9,499 bases of DNA from an uncultured Bacteroidaceae bacterium (GTDB taxonomy: Bacteria > Bacteroidota > Bacteroidia > Bacteroidales > Bacteroidaceae). Positions 1-7,549 of the stretch are shown piece after piece (within the stretch, counting starts at the first letter, position 1; each line of letters begins with the position of its first letter). A program made the translations under genes and the position numbers. The notes under the pieces are model-generated. The model saw only the letters and a program-made list of their open reading frames with translations, was not told the DNA's origin and made no database searches. Location: positions 1 through 9,499 of the forward strand of contig CAJGCU010000085.1 of NCBI GenBank assembly GCA_904501945.1. The letters run 5' to 3'.

Positions 1-1288
1 CAATCTCGCAGAGCAGACAGATAGAAGCCGGGCTGTCCTTGTCACGCACCTTGTCAAATGGCAGGTATCCGAACGACTCCTCGCCTCCGCCAATATACTT
101 CTTCACACCTTCAGACAGCTTGATTTCGCGAGCAATCCACTTGAAACCAGTATAGACATCGCGAATCTCCACGTTGTTGCGCTGAGCAATTTCTGCAATG
201 GTCTCTGTCGTCACAATAGTCTTCACCATAAACTCATTGCCCTTCAGCTGTCCAAGCTTCTTCTTGTTCTCGATGATATAGTAAGAGAGCATGAGCGCAG
301 TCTGGTTACCATTGAGGATGCACCACTCTCCCTTCGGGTCGCGGCACACCACAGCCAAGCGGTCAGCATCAGGGTCAGACGCCAGCACCAAGTCAGCATT
401 GAGCTTCGTACCCAGCTTCATGCCTAAAGTCATTGCCTCTGAGTTCTCAGGGTTTGGAGAAACGACCGTTGGGAAATTGCCATCAATAGACATCTGCTCA
501 TTCACCACGTTAATGTTCTGGAAGCCCCATGTGCGGAGCGCAGCAGGGATGATGACACGTCCTGTTCCATGCAATGGAGAGTAAACAATGCAAAGGTCCT
601 TCTGTCGGTTGATGACCTCCTGGTCAACCAACGCCTCATGCACCGCATTCAGATAGTCCACATCCATCTCGCCTCCAATAATCTGAATCAAATCCTTGTT
701 AGGCTCAAACTTCACCTGGTCAATCGTCACCTTGTTCACCTCGTCGATGATGCCAGTATCGTGCGGTGCCAGCACCTGAGCGCCATCATCCCAGTAAGCC
801 TTGTAACCATTGTACTCGCGTGGGTTGTGGCTGGCAGTGATGTTCACACCAGCCTGTGCGCCCAGCTGACGGATGGCGAAAGAAATCTCAGGAGTAGGAC
901 GAAGGCTCTCAAACAGATAAGCCTTGATGCCATTGGCAGAGAAGATGTCGGCCACCGTCTCAGCAAACAGACGAGAGTTGTTGCGGCAGTCGTGTCCCAC
1001 CACTACGCTGATATCCTTCTTGCCCGCAAAAGCCTTGTTGATGTAGTTGGCAAAGCCCTGAGTAGCCATGCCGACGATGTACTTGTTCATGCGGTTAGTA
1101 CCTGCACCCATGATGCCGCGGAGACCGCCCGTACCAAATTCCAGATTCTGATAAAAAGCATCGATGAGAGGTGTCTTGTCCTCGTTGTCGAGCATAGCCT
1201 TCACTTCGGCCTGAGTCTCGGCATCAAACGCTGGCGAAAGCCACTTCTGCGCCTCAGCTTCACACTGCTTGATAAGTTCTTGATCCAT
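1..1288 (-). CDS. Phosphoglucomutase/phosphomannomutase (alpha-D-phosphohexomutase), 3'-truncated by window edge
   Basis: This cytoplasmic enzyme interconverts hexose 1- and 6-phosphates (glucose and/or mannose) through a phosphoserine intermediate, supplying sugar nucleotides and linking to glycolysis. The start is ATG at 1288 (MDQELIK). 429 codons are visible; bacterial members of this type usually have about 550-590 residues, so the C-terminal domain 4 lies beyond the left edge. Motifs seen: the GTGGLRGIMG region near residues 42-51; the active-site loop TASHNPREY with the phosphorylated serine at residue 153; the metal-binding loop DPDADR at residues 305-310; and the sugar-specificity loop GEESFG at 402-407, preceded by TGFKWI. 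All catalytic elements in the visible part are intact. It lies 86 nt downstream of the GH2 stop and appears to have its own promoter (1320-1328). Substrate preference (Glc versus Man) cannot be settled from these motifs. A long open frame on the opposite strand is a shadow. Confidence 0.95.
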   Translation of the reverse strand, partial: MDQELIKQCEAEAQKWLSPAFDAETQAEVKAMLDNEDKTPLIDAFYQNLEFGTGGLRGIMGAGTNRMNKYIVGMATQGFANYINKAFAGKKDISVVVGHDCRNNSRLFAETVADIFSANGIKAYLFESLRPTPEISFAIRQLGAQAGVNITASHNPREYNGYKAYWDDGAQVLAPHDTGIIDEVNKVTIDQVKFEPNKDLIQIIGGEMDVDYLNAVHEALVDQEVINRQKDLCIVYSPLHGTGRVIIPAALRTWGFQNINVVNEQMSIDGNFPTVVSPNPENSEAMTLGMKLGTKLNADLVLASDPDADRLAVVCRDPKGEWCILNGNQTALMLSYYIIENKKKLGQLKGNEFMVKTIVTTETIAEIAQRNNVEIRDVYTGFKWIAREIKLSEGVKKYIGGGEESFGYLPFDKVRDKDSPASICLLCEI

Positions 1289-1319
1289 GTTTTTATTATA
1301 TTTAAAGTTATACTCCTTT

Positions 1320-1328
1320 GCAAAAATA
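1320..1328 (-). promoter_or_regulatory. Putative Bacteroidota -7 element for the phosphohexomutase gene
   Basis: Read on the minus strand this is TATTTTTGC, matching the Bacteroidota housekeeping -7 consensus TAnnTTTG, about 30 nt upstream of the ATG at 1288. No clear TTTG appears at the expected -33 spacing, so the site is supported only by the -7 match and position. The tract is AT-rich, so a chance match is possible. Confidence 0.5.
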
Positions 1329-1374
1329 AAACAAAAATCCGAAAACATCATTGTGCTTTTAGATTTTTTTCATT

Positions 1375-3810
1375 TTATTTTGTTTTTATTGCCATTTTCG
1401 CACCTTTCAAGGTTGGAGATGAAACGATGACATTGACTTTACCGGCCTGTCTTGTGCTGCGCAGGATGCACTGCATATAGCCTGTCTGCATCTGCTTGGT
1501 GGTCACCCCATGGAAGAGGTCGCTGGTGTAGTGGTCGCCATTGTCGAGGGCAACAAAGGTTGCTGCACCTTCCACACTGACACTCACCTCACTAGTGGCA
1601 TCAGGCACAACCCTTCCCTTGGCATCTACGGCATAGATGTTGAGATATTTTAATGACATGCCATCAGCCGTCCACTCTGGCGTTTCTTCTTCTATCTTCA
1701 GGCGAACAGCCTTGCCTGTCGTTTCAATCTCATCGCGGGCGACTTCGATGCCAGCAGTTCGGGCTATGGCTACGAGTTTACCGCCTTTCCCATAGTCGAT
1801 TCCACTCCAAAGGATAATGTTGCGCTTAGCGATGTCAGTGGTATCATTTCTCTGAACGCCAAGCGAATTACCATTATAGAAGAGTTCAACTTCATCGGCA
1901 TTGGTGAAGGTGAATACATTAGGATGGGATCCTTCCTGCTGATTCCAGTTGCGATTGATTTTCTGTTGTCCGACTTTGATATCGTTCCACTCAAGGCTTT
2001 CGCCCTTGCCGTCAACAACACCGATACACAATTCAGGTTCTTGAGGTTGGATGCACGATTTGATGAGATAGGCCTGCGGATAAGGCTGCAAAGTGTGGCT
2101 GAAAAAGGAGTAGTTCCAGCCTTTCTTGGGCCACCCGCTTGACTCGCCCCAGTATTCGATGGCTCCCCACCAGCAAAGTCCAACACCGCGCTGCCGGTTC
2201 ATGCCGTAGAAGGGCTGCTGCCACTGATTGGTAACGGCTTCGCTCTGGAAGAGGATGAGATGTGGCGCATGCTTATAATAGCCAGAATAAGCATCCCACT
2301 GATAATTGAAAGAAGCTACTTCAGTCACACAAGCCAGTTCAGGCGGAACAAGATAGGTCTTGAAGTCAGGCGTATTACGCTGTGCTCCTGCTCGTGCAGG
2401 AAACATGGCCACAGTCGTGGGACGTGTTCGGTCATAGCGTTTCACCATCTGGTCAAAGATGCGGTAAGTCGTAATGCCCCAGTCGTCCGTTTGGTAACCG
2501 CTCCAATCAGAACGGGTTTGCAATTCATTTCCCAAACTCCACAGTACCACAGAAGGGTGATTGCGCCCTCTCTTCACCCACTCCTGTATCAAATCGGGCC
2601 AAAGCTGCATAAACGGTTTGCGACCTCCCCAATAGTCCTTGTCTGACCACTTGTCAATCAGTTCGTCCACGACGAGCAGTCCTACCTCATCTGCAATACG
2701 ATAGAAATCATCAGAATAAGGGTTGTGAGAACAGCGTATGGCATTATAGCCGAAAGCCTTCAGTGTGCGCATCTGACGCTCGATGGCTGTCTTGTAGGCA
2801 GCAACACCTACAGCGCCAAGGTCATGATGATTGGCTATGCCCGCAAGGAAGACCTTTCTGCCATTCAGCTTAAATCCGAAATCCGATCCGTATTCAATCG
2901 TTCGGAATCCAAATTTATCTGCCACAGAATCAATGACAACGCCATCTTCTTCAAGCAAAGCCTCTACCATGTAGAGATGGGGAGAATCAATATCCCACAA
3001 AGCAGGATTCTCGACAATCATAGGAGGCATAAGCACCTCTGTATTGTTCTGTATCGTGTGGTCAGGCATAGCCCTCTCTGCTGTTGCCACTACCTTTCCA
3101 TTCATGTCTTTTACACGAGCCTTGACATGAATGTTGTGCTTCTGCCACTTAACTACTTGAACCTGCACATTGACGGTCCTCCCTTCAGTGGTCACATAAA
3201 GTCCATGACGGGCAATCCGCGTTTCGTTGCCCACTTTCAGCCATACGTTACGGAAGATTCCTCCACCTGTGTACCAGCGACTTCCTCCCGTAGGGCCCGT
3301 GCTTGAATAAACAGCCACCACATTGTCACTGCCATAATTGACGGCCTTTGTAATGTCTGCCTCAAACCCCGTATAGCCATACTCATTGCTTGCCACTTTT
3401 TTCCCGTTCACATACACATCGCTCACGTACATCACTCCCTCAAAGTCCAACACAACACGAAGGCCTTTCAAACTCTCAGGGACATTGAAAGTCTTCCTGT
3501 ACCAGCCTTCACACATCCGCTTGAAGCCACGCCCCTTATTCTCCTTCTCATCCCATGGCTGCTCAAACTGATAGTCATGAGGAAGATCCAGCGTTCTCCA
3601 TGCCGAATCATCATAATCAATCCGTTCCGCCCCTTTGGGATTTCCAAGCTGGAATTTCCATCCGAAGTTAAACAACTGACACTTGTGCTCAGCATACGTA
3701 CTCAGCGACACATTTCCCGTCGCACTTTTCTCGCGCTGCTCTACGTATTGCGCCCAACCTGACAAGAAACAGAAGGAGAACAACAGCATTTGCAAACATA
3801 GTCTTTTCAT
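1375..3810 (-). CDS. Secreted glycoside hydrolase family 2 exo-beta-glycosidase (beta-galactosidase-like)
   Basis: An 811-residue retaining exo-beta-glycosidase, probably periplasmic or outer-surface, trimming terminal sugars from glycans. A Sec signal peptide spans about residues 1-21 (MKRLCLQMLLFSFCFLSGWA) without a convincing lipobox. Domains in order: N-terminal GH2 sugar-binding jelly roll (~45-195), Ig-like beta-sandwich (~197-305), catalytic TIM barrel (~308-590), a DUF4982-like module (~630-695, with FTFTNADEVELFYNG), and a C-terminal Ig-like GH2 domain 5 (~700-805, with VALDNGD). Barrel signatures include GIANHHDLGAVG (324-335) and IRCSHNPYSDDFYRIADEVG (358-377). The likely acid/base is E429 in WSLGNE and the likely nucleophile is E524 in LFQSEA. 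The five-domain layout is typical of Bacteroidetes GH2 enzymes. Beta-galactosidase is the commonest activity; beta-glucuronidase or beta-mannosidase cannot be excluded. It starts 11 nt after the yccF stop, so the two are probably cotranscribed. No SusC/D genes are adjacent. Confidence 0.93.
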   Translation of the reverse strand: MKRLCLQMLLFSFCFLSGWAQYVEQREKSATGNVSLSTYAEHKCQLFNFGWKFQLGNPKGAERIDYDDSAWRTLDLPHDYQFEQPWDEKENKGRGFKRMCEGWYRKTFNVPESLKGLRVVLDFEGVMYVSDVYVNGKKVASNEYGYTGFEADITKAVNYGSDNVVAVYSSTGPTGGSRWYTGGGIFRNVWLKVGNETRIARHGLYVTTEGRTVNVQVQVVKWQKHNIHVKARVKDMNGKVVATAERAMPDHTIQNNTEVLMPPMIVENPALWDIDSPHLYMVEALLEEDGVVIDSVADKFGFRTIEYGSDFGFKLNGRKVFLAGIANHHDLGAVGVAAYKTAIERQMRTLKAFGYNAIRCSHNPYSDDFYRIADEVGLLVVDELIDKWSDKDYWGGRKPFMQLWPDLIQEWVKRGRNHPSVVLWSLGNELQTRSDWSGYQTDDWGITTYRIFDQMVKRYDRTRPTTVAMFPARAGAQRNTPDFKTYLVPPELACVTEVASFNYQWDAYSGYYKHAPHLILFQSEAVTNQWQQPFYGMNRQRGVGLCWWGAIEYWGESSGWPKKGWNYSFFSHTLQPYPQAYLIKSCIQPQEPELCIGVVDGKGESLEWNDIKVGQQKINRNWNQQEGSHPNVFTFTNADEVELFYNGNSLGVQRNDTTDIAKRNIILWSGIDYGKGGKLVAIARTAGIEVARDEIETTGKAVRLKIEEETPEWTADGMSLKYLNIYAVDAKGRVVPDATSEVSVSVEGAATFVALDNGDHYTSDLFHGVTTKQMQTGYMQCILRSTRQAGKVNVIVSSPTLKGAKMAIKTK

Positions 3811-3821
3811 ATCTATTAAAT

Positions 3822-4199
3822 TTAAAAGTTCAGTTCAACCTCTTTGCCAAAAGGAGCTAAAGAAAGACGAGCCATCTTAAAGTGCTGTTTACCGAAAGGA
3901 ATACCAATAATGCTGATATATAGGAGGATGCCAAAGAGAACATGGTTGAACCATGCCCAAAGACCTCCGAAGATAATCCACAGGATGTTGAGCGGAATAC
4001 GGATACACCCCGTCGGACTTTCAGTCTCTGTCACTTTTGCGCCGAATGGCCACAAACAAAGTAAACCAATCTTAAACGTCTGCAAAGCCACTGGAATACC
4101 CACTATTGTACACATCATTGCAAAACTGGCTGTAAAATATCCCAAAGCTGCTTCTAGTCCGCCAAACAGCCACCATAACAAATTACCAAGAATTTTCAT
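3822..4199 (-). CDS. yccF: YccF-family small inner-membrane protein (two YccF repeats)
   Basis: A 125-residue integral membrane protein of the YccF (DUF307) family; its biochemical role is not established. It consists of two tandem YccF repeats that align well with each other: residues 5-56 (NLLWWLFGGLEAALG ... GIPVALQTFKIGLLCLWPFGAKV) and 71-121 (NILWIIFGGLWAWFN ... GIPFGKQHFKMARLSLAPFGKEV). Each has an N-x-L-W-x-x-F-G-G-L entry, a hydrophobic segment, a G-I-P turn, a conserved F-K and a PFG-K-x-V ending, as in the E. coli homologue. Three or four membrane segments are expected. It is preceded by a strong -33/-7 promoter (4245-4276), with a leader of about 40 nt. It is the first gene of a likely two-gene unit with the GH2 gene 11 nt downstream; no functional link between the two is known. 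Confidence 0.92.
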   Translation of the reverse strand: MKILGNLLWWLFGGLEAALGYFTASFAMMCTIVGIPVALQTFKIGLLCLWPFGAKVTETESPTGCIRIPLNILWIIFGGLWAWFNHVLFGILLYISIIGIPFGKQHFKMARLSLAPFGKEVELNF

Positions 4200-4244
4200 T
4201 TTTGTTCCTTTTTAGTTGAGTTATTAGGGTAGATGAAACCGCTA

Positions 4245-4276
4245 CAAAGATACAACTTTCATCCGAAATGACCAAA
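4245..4276 (-). promoter_or_regulatory. Bacteroidota-type promoter for the yccF-GH2 unit
   Basis: On the minus strand TTTG (4276-4273) is followed by a 20-nt spacer and TATCTTTG (4252-4245). Both elements and the spacing fit the Bacteroidota sigma-ABfr consensus (TTTG, 19-21 nt, TAnnTTTG). Transcription would begin near 4240 and give a leader of about 40 nt before the yccF ATG at 4199. Confidence 0.78.
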
Positions 4277-4333
4277 CAAATACAAAAAGCTTCTTTTTCG
4301 ACCTTATCACAACGTATTTCTAAGAAGTTTTCG

Positions 4334-4341
4334 TAAATTTG
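4334..4341 (+). promoter_or_regulatory. Putative -7 element for the short-chain dehydrogenase
   Basis: TAAATTTG matches TAnnTTTG and lies in the 150-bp divergent region between yccF and the dehydrogenase. No good -33 TTTG is seen 19-21 nt upstream. It ends only 11 nt before the first ATG (4353), which would leave almost no leader. It fits the second in-frame ATG at 4368 better. Confidence 0.45.
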
Positions 4342-4352
4342 TCCAAACAATC

Positions 4353-5114
4353 ATGAAAAAGAAAACCATGACACAGAAGAAAGCCATCATCATCGGTGCC
4401 ACATCGGGTATCGGACTCGAAATGGTCGAAGTGCTCACCTCGCAAGGCTGGCAGGTAGGCATAGCCGGGCGCCGACAAGCCCTGCTGCAACAGATTCAGA
4501 GCAAGAACCTCGATGTCATCGCCACCGAGTGCATCGACATCACACAAGAAGATGCCCCTCGCCGTCTTCTCAGCCTCATCGGCAAGACTGGCGGCATGGA
4601 CCTCTACTTTCACAGCGCAGGCATCGGCTATCAGAATCCAGCTCTTGACCTAGAAAAGGAGATGGCCACCGTCACCACCAACGTGGTAGGTTTCACCCAA
4701 ATGGTTGACACAGCCTTCCACTACTTTGAGCAACATCCGCAGAAAGAGGGACACCTCGCTGTCATCAGCAGCATAGCCGGCACCCGCGGACTCGGAGCAG
4801 CCCCTGCCTACTCCTCCACCAAACGCTATGCCAACCACTACATGGAATGCCTCAGCCAGTTCTGCCGCATACGAGGCATCCACCATATCCACCTCCACGA
4901 CATCCGTCCAGGCTTTGTCCGCACACCCCTCATTGCTGATGGATATAACTACCCTCTCCAACTCGACCCACACGATGTTGCCCTCTCCATCGCACGAGGC
5001 ATCCGTAACAACCGCTCCATCATCACCATAGACTGGCGCTACCGCCTCCTCGTCGCCTTCTGGCGAATGATACCCCGATGGCTGTGGGTTAGGCTGAAGG
5101 TAGCGTCGAAGTGA
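4353..5114 (+). CDS. Short-chain dehydrogenase/reductase (SDR), NAD(P)-dependent
   Basis: A classical-type SDR of 253 residues from the first ATG. Seen: the dinucleotide-binding glycine motif GATSGIG (15-21); an HSAG element (87-90) in place of the usual NNAG; N110 at the position of the structural Asn; catalytic S140 in VISSIAG; and Y153/K157 in YSSTK. The segment DIRPGFVRTPL (183-193) is the usual PG motif after the active site. The C-terminal ~25 residues (from about 229) are rich in Trp, Arg and hydrophobics (WRMIPRWLWVRL), suggesting an amphipathic, possibly membrane-associated tail. The substrate cannot be predicted. The ATG at 4368 (MTQKKAIII) is a plausible alternative start: it leaves a more usual N-terminus and fits the candidate promoter better. 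Third codon positions are strongly C-rich, unlike the downstream LRR gene. It is divergent from yccF; the LRR gene follows after 39 nt on the same strand. Confidence 0.93.
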   Translation: MKKKTMTQKKAIIIGATSGIGLEMVEVLTSQGWQVGIAGRRQALLQQIQSKNLDVIATECIDITQEDAPRRLLSLIGKTGGMDLYFHSAGIGYQNPALDLEKEMATVTTNVVGFTQMVDTAFHYFEQHPQKEGHLAVISSIAGTRGLGAAPAYSSTKRYANHYMECLSQFCRIRGIHHIHLHDIRPGFVRTPLIADGYNYPLQLDPHDVALSIARGIRNNRSIITIDWRYRLLVAFWRMIPRWLWVRLKVASK

Positions 5115-5153
5115 AATCATTAAAAACAATCAAAACAACACAAACTTTTATAG

Positions 5154-6866
5154 ATGAATATGTTTCGTATTGTTCTGAGCCGAATAGCAATTATATTCAT
5201 TGTAGTGTTTTGCTGTGCTGACAGCATGATGGCTGATTCTTTTTTCATCGAATCGGGAATCAAATACAAGGTCGTAGATAATGGGCGTGTCAATGTCGCT
5301 GTACAGGATGACAGCCTGTACAGTTCTTATGCTCTCAAGGATGATGTTCTTGAAATCCCGGTAATGGTGAGACATGAAGGAAGGAGTTATCGTGTGAAGG
5401 AAATTGAGAAATATGCATTTACTACATGCTGCGCAATAAAACATCTGAAGATAGGTGAAGGGATTGAGGCAATTTCAGATTATGCTTTTCAGGCTTGTGC
5501 TAATCTCGAGTCGGTAAGCATTCCTTCCAGTATAAGGGTCGTAGGGGCTGCTCCATTCCAATATTGTACCAGTCTGACAACGATTGTTGTGGATAAGACA
5601 AATCCAATATTTGACAGCCGTGAGGGATGCAACGCGATAATCATGACACAGGAAAACTCCCTAATTGTGGGATGTGGCGCTACAAAGATTCCTTCTTCCG
5701 TAAAATGTATCGACAAGTATGCTTTTATGGGTTGTTTGGTGGAGGAACTTGCAATTCCTGATGGGGTGGAAAGAATCAATTTCTTTGCATTCAGCAGTTG
5801 TCCTAACCTAAAGAAGATTGCCATTCCTGCATCTGTAGAAACAATCGAGGAACTTGCTTTCGACAATTGCCCAGAAGTCATTTCCATTGTCGTTGACAAA
5901 AACAATACGGACTATGACTCCAGAAATGGTTGTAACGCAATCATCTATACCTCCGACAACAAACTGATACTTGGTTGCAGTTCGACCATCATTCCTCAGG
6001 ACATCGAGACAATAAGTGAATTTGCATTCAGTCATTGTCGCAACCTTCAGAAAATTATTGTACCGGAAGGGGTGTCGTGTATTGCAGGTGGTGCTTTTGA
6101 ATATTGTTCGAGCCTGAAGGAAGTTATACTTCCTACAACTCTGGAATCTTTCATTGGTGGGTCAAACTTTGGCTATTGCACATCTCTGGAAAGCATCACC
6201 ATACCAAAGGGCGTATGCAATATGGAGAGTGACATCTTCTGTGGATGTATCTCATTGCAGAAGATAAGTGTCGATTCTGCTAACGAGACATTCGACAGCC
6301 GAAACAATTGCAATGCCGTGATTGATACAGAACAAAACAAATTGGTGGCTGGTTGCAAAGGGACGGTTATCGTTGATGGCATCAAGAGCATCGGTTCGCG
6401 GGCATTTTATAAGAGTGGGATAACTTCGGTTCATATACCTTCTTCCATTGAGTTTATCGAACCAGCTGCTTTCAAGGATTGTGAATACTGCATGTCAATT
6501 ACGGTGGAAGAAAGCAACAGAACTTACAAGTCGGCAGGTTCGAACTCAGTTGTAGAGAAGGCGACGAATGAGTTGGTTCTTGCTTGCACCACTACCAAAA
6601 TCTTTCCTGAGGTAAAAGTCGTGGGTGCCTACGCATATATGAATACTCCATCCTTGGTGATTCTCCCTGAAGGAATCATTACAATAAAAGAGGGTGCGTT
6701 CTCAGAATGCCAGACATTGCAGTCTGTCATCCTTCCTGCCTCCCTGAAAAGAATCGAAGAACGTGCATTTTACGACTGCAAGAACCTTACTCATGTGGCA
6801 TTGAAGAACAAGGGCACTGAGATTCATAAATATGCATTTCCATTTGACAAAAAGTTTGGGAAATGA
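5154..6866 (+). CDS. Secreted BspA-like leucine-rich-repeat protein
   Basis: A 570-residue exported protein made almost entirely of BspA-type (LRR_5) leucine-rich repeats of about 23 residues, seen as recurring I-x-x-x-A-F-x-x-C-x-x-L-x-x-I-x-I-P-x-x-V/I patterns. The signal peptide covers about residues 1-27, with probable cleavage after MMA; cysteines at 20-21 leave a small chance of lipidation. Four island modules interrupt the LRRs at about 144-180, 245-281, 371-407 and 449-484. The first three share V-D-x-x-N-x-x-[FY]-D-S-R-x-x-C-N-A-[IV]-I and a later G-C; the fourth is degenerate. Such proteins in Bacteroidetes are surface or secreted and have been linked to adhesion and protein binding; this one's ligand is unknown. 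It ends within a last repeat, and no sorting domain or C-terminal anchor is seen. MNMFR (5154) is taken as the start; the ATG at 5160 is possible. Codon use is more A/T-rich than in the preceding gene, and no promoter is obvious in the 39-nt gap. Confidence 0.92.
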   Translation: MNMFRIVLSRIAIIFIVVFCCADSMMADSFFIESGIKYKVVDNGRVNVAVQDDSLYSSYALKDDVLEIPVMVRHEGRSYRVKEIEKYAFTTCCAIKHLKIGEGIEAISDYAFQACANLESVSIPSSIRVVGAAPFQYCTSLTTIVVDKTNPIFDSREGCNAIIMTQENSLIVGCGATKIPSSVKCIDKYAFMGCLVEELAIPDGVERINFFAFSSCPNLKKIAIPASVETIEELAFDNCPEVISIVVDKNNTDYDSRNGCNAIIYTSDNKLILGCSSTIIPQDIETISEFAFSHCRNLQKIIVPEGVSCIAGGAFEYCSSLKEVILPTTLESFIGGSNFGYCTSLESITIPKGVCNMESDIFCGCISLQKISVDSANETFDSRNNCNAVIDTEQNKLVAGCKGTVIVDGIKSIGSRAFYKSGITSVHIPSSIEFIEPAAFKDCEYCMSITVEESNRTYKSAGSNSVVEKATNELVLACTTTKIFPEVKVVGAYAYMNTPSLVILPEGIITIKEGAFSECQTLQSVILPASLKRIEERAFYDCKNLTHVALKNKGTEIHKYAFPFDKKFGK

Positions 6867-6887
6867 TTGTTTTACATGCCTTACAAT

Positions 6888-6952
6888 ACCGTACCCCTCG
6901 GGTCCGCCATGGTGAACCCGAGGGGTACGGTGCATCGGACCCGAGGGGTACG
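6888..6952. repeat. Three-copy GC-rich repeat forming two mutually exclusive hairpins
   Basis: The 14-bp core acccgaggggtacg occurs three times in 65 bp: inverted at 6890-6903, direct at 6916-6929 and direct at 6939-6952. The single left arm can pair perfectly with either right arm: 6888-6903 with 6916-6931 (16 bp, 12-nt loop containing CCATGG), or 6890-6906 with 6936-6952 (17 bp, 29-nt loop). It starts 22 nt after the LRR stop and lies about 85 bp before the HU promoter. Neither hairpin is followed by a T-run on either strand, so it does not look like an ordinary intrinsic terminator. It is far more GC-rich than its surroundings. A REP-like dispersed element, an mRNA 3'-end stabiliser or a protein-binding site are all possible. 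Confidence 0.9.
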
Positions 6953-7037
6953 ATTGGGATAACTATAAGCATTTTGAGTCATCAGAAAGGAGAACAGAAT
7001 TGCATCGTGCTCAAACTGAGGAGATTATAAAAAGGTA

Positions 7038-7068
7038 TTGACTTTTGCGAAAAAATGTTGTATCTTTG
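7038..7068 (+). promoter_or_regulatory. Bacteroidota-type promoter for the HU gene
   Basis: TATCTTTG (7061-7068) is a perfect TAnnTTTG -7 element. TTG at 7038-7040 lies 20 nt upstream at the -33 position, and a further TTTTG is present at 7043-7047. This predicts a leader of about 70 nt before the ATG at 7145. Confidence 0.78.
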
Positions 7069-7144
7069 CAGTGGGAAACAGAAGAAAAACACAGCTGAAA
7101 GTTTCCGTTAACCCTTATTATTAACCATTAAAACCTTTTATATT

Positions 7145-7549
7145 ATGAGCATTGCTTACCGTAAAGTGAAAAGAAGTGTCATCAAGCCAGACCACACCCA
7201 GTCAGAGGCATGGCTGATGCAGCAAGTGAATCCGTCGCTTGTCAATTTTGAGAATTTCGTAAAGGAGTGTGTGCTGTCGCAAGGAGTGGCAGCAGCACAG
7301 GTGAAAGGCATCGCTGCAGCCATGTCGGACCGTCTGATCCACTACCTGGCATTGGGACATGGGGTGCGGATTGACGGCATCGGCACGCTGAAGCCTGTCT
7401 TTAATGCATCGAGCGCTGAGAGTCCTGAACAGCTGGATGCTCAGTGTGTACGTAGTGTGAAGGTGCGTTTCTATCCGCACAAGGAGTTCCAAAGGATGCT
7501 GAACAGGATGGAGTTTGAGGATGTGGAGGTGCTGAACGAGGAAGAATGA
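7145..7549 (+). CDS. HU-family (HU-related, Bacteroidales histone-like) DNA-binding protein
   Basis: A 134-residue nucleoid-type protein of the HU/IHF superfamily, in the long Bacteroidales subgroup (HU_rel, TIGR01201-like) rather than the 90-residue classical HU. A basic N-terminal leader (SIAYRKVKRSVIKP, 2-15) precedes the HU fold. Helices (about 33-70) form the dimerisation body, and GHGVRIDGIGTLKP (71-84) is the conserved strand-turn element leading into the DNA-binding arm (about 85-105). The end is acidic (EFEDVEVLNEEE). It probably binds DNA as a dimer and bends or compacts it. The gene stands alone, with a strong promoter upstream and a strong terminator beginning one base after its stop codon. 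Confidence 0.88.
   Translation: MSIAYRKVKRSVIKPDHTQSEAWLMQQVNPSLVNFENFVKECVLSQGVAAAQVKGIAAAMSDRLIHYLALGHGVRIDGIGTLKPVFNASSAESPEQLDAQCVRSVKVRFYPHKEFQRMLNRMEFEDVEVLNEEE

Larger units (their letters stand above)
6867..7144. other. Intergenic region between the LRR and HU genes
   Basis: This 278-bp gap has no credible coding sequence. It holds the three-copy repeat (6888-6952), about 85 bp of unremarkable AT-rich DNA (6953-7037), the HU promoter (7038-7068) and a roughly 70-nt AT-rich HU leader. In the leader, ggaaac (7074-7079) can pair with gtttcc (7101-7106) as a weak 6-bp stem. No Shine-Dalgarno sequence precedes the HU start, as is usual in this phylum. Confidence 0.8.

Noticed and set aside
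569..1480. A 303-codon open frame on the plus strand opposite the phosphohexomutase gene
   Set aside because: The minus strand carries intact TASHNP, DPDADR and GEESFG motifs in a continuous frame; the plus-strand product has no recognisable motif and runs across two gene boundaries. It is an antisense shadow.
4650..5129. A 159-codon open frame on the minus strand opposite the dehydrogenase
   Set aside because: The plus strand encodes an SDR with all its catalytic residues. The strongly C-rich third positions leave the antisense frame open by chance.
6787..6972. Minus-strand open frame across the three-copy repeat, suggesting a small Pro/Gly/Arg-rich peptide
   Set aside because: The composition is imposed by the GC-rich repeat. 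It overlaps the LRR gene end, and no promoter is seen. The repeat is better explained as DNA or RNA structure.
7069..7144. A riboswitch or attenuator in the HU leader
   Set aside because: Only a 6-bp stem (ggaaac/gtttcc) is visible, with no terminator-like alternative or recognisable aptamer motif.
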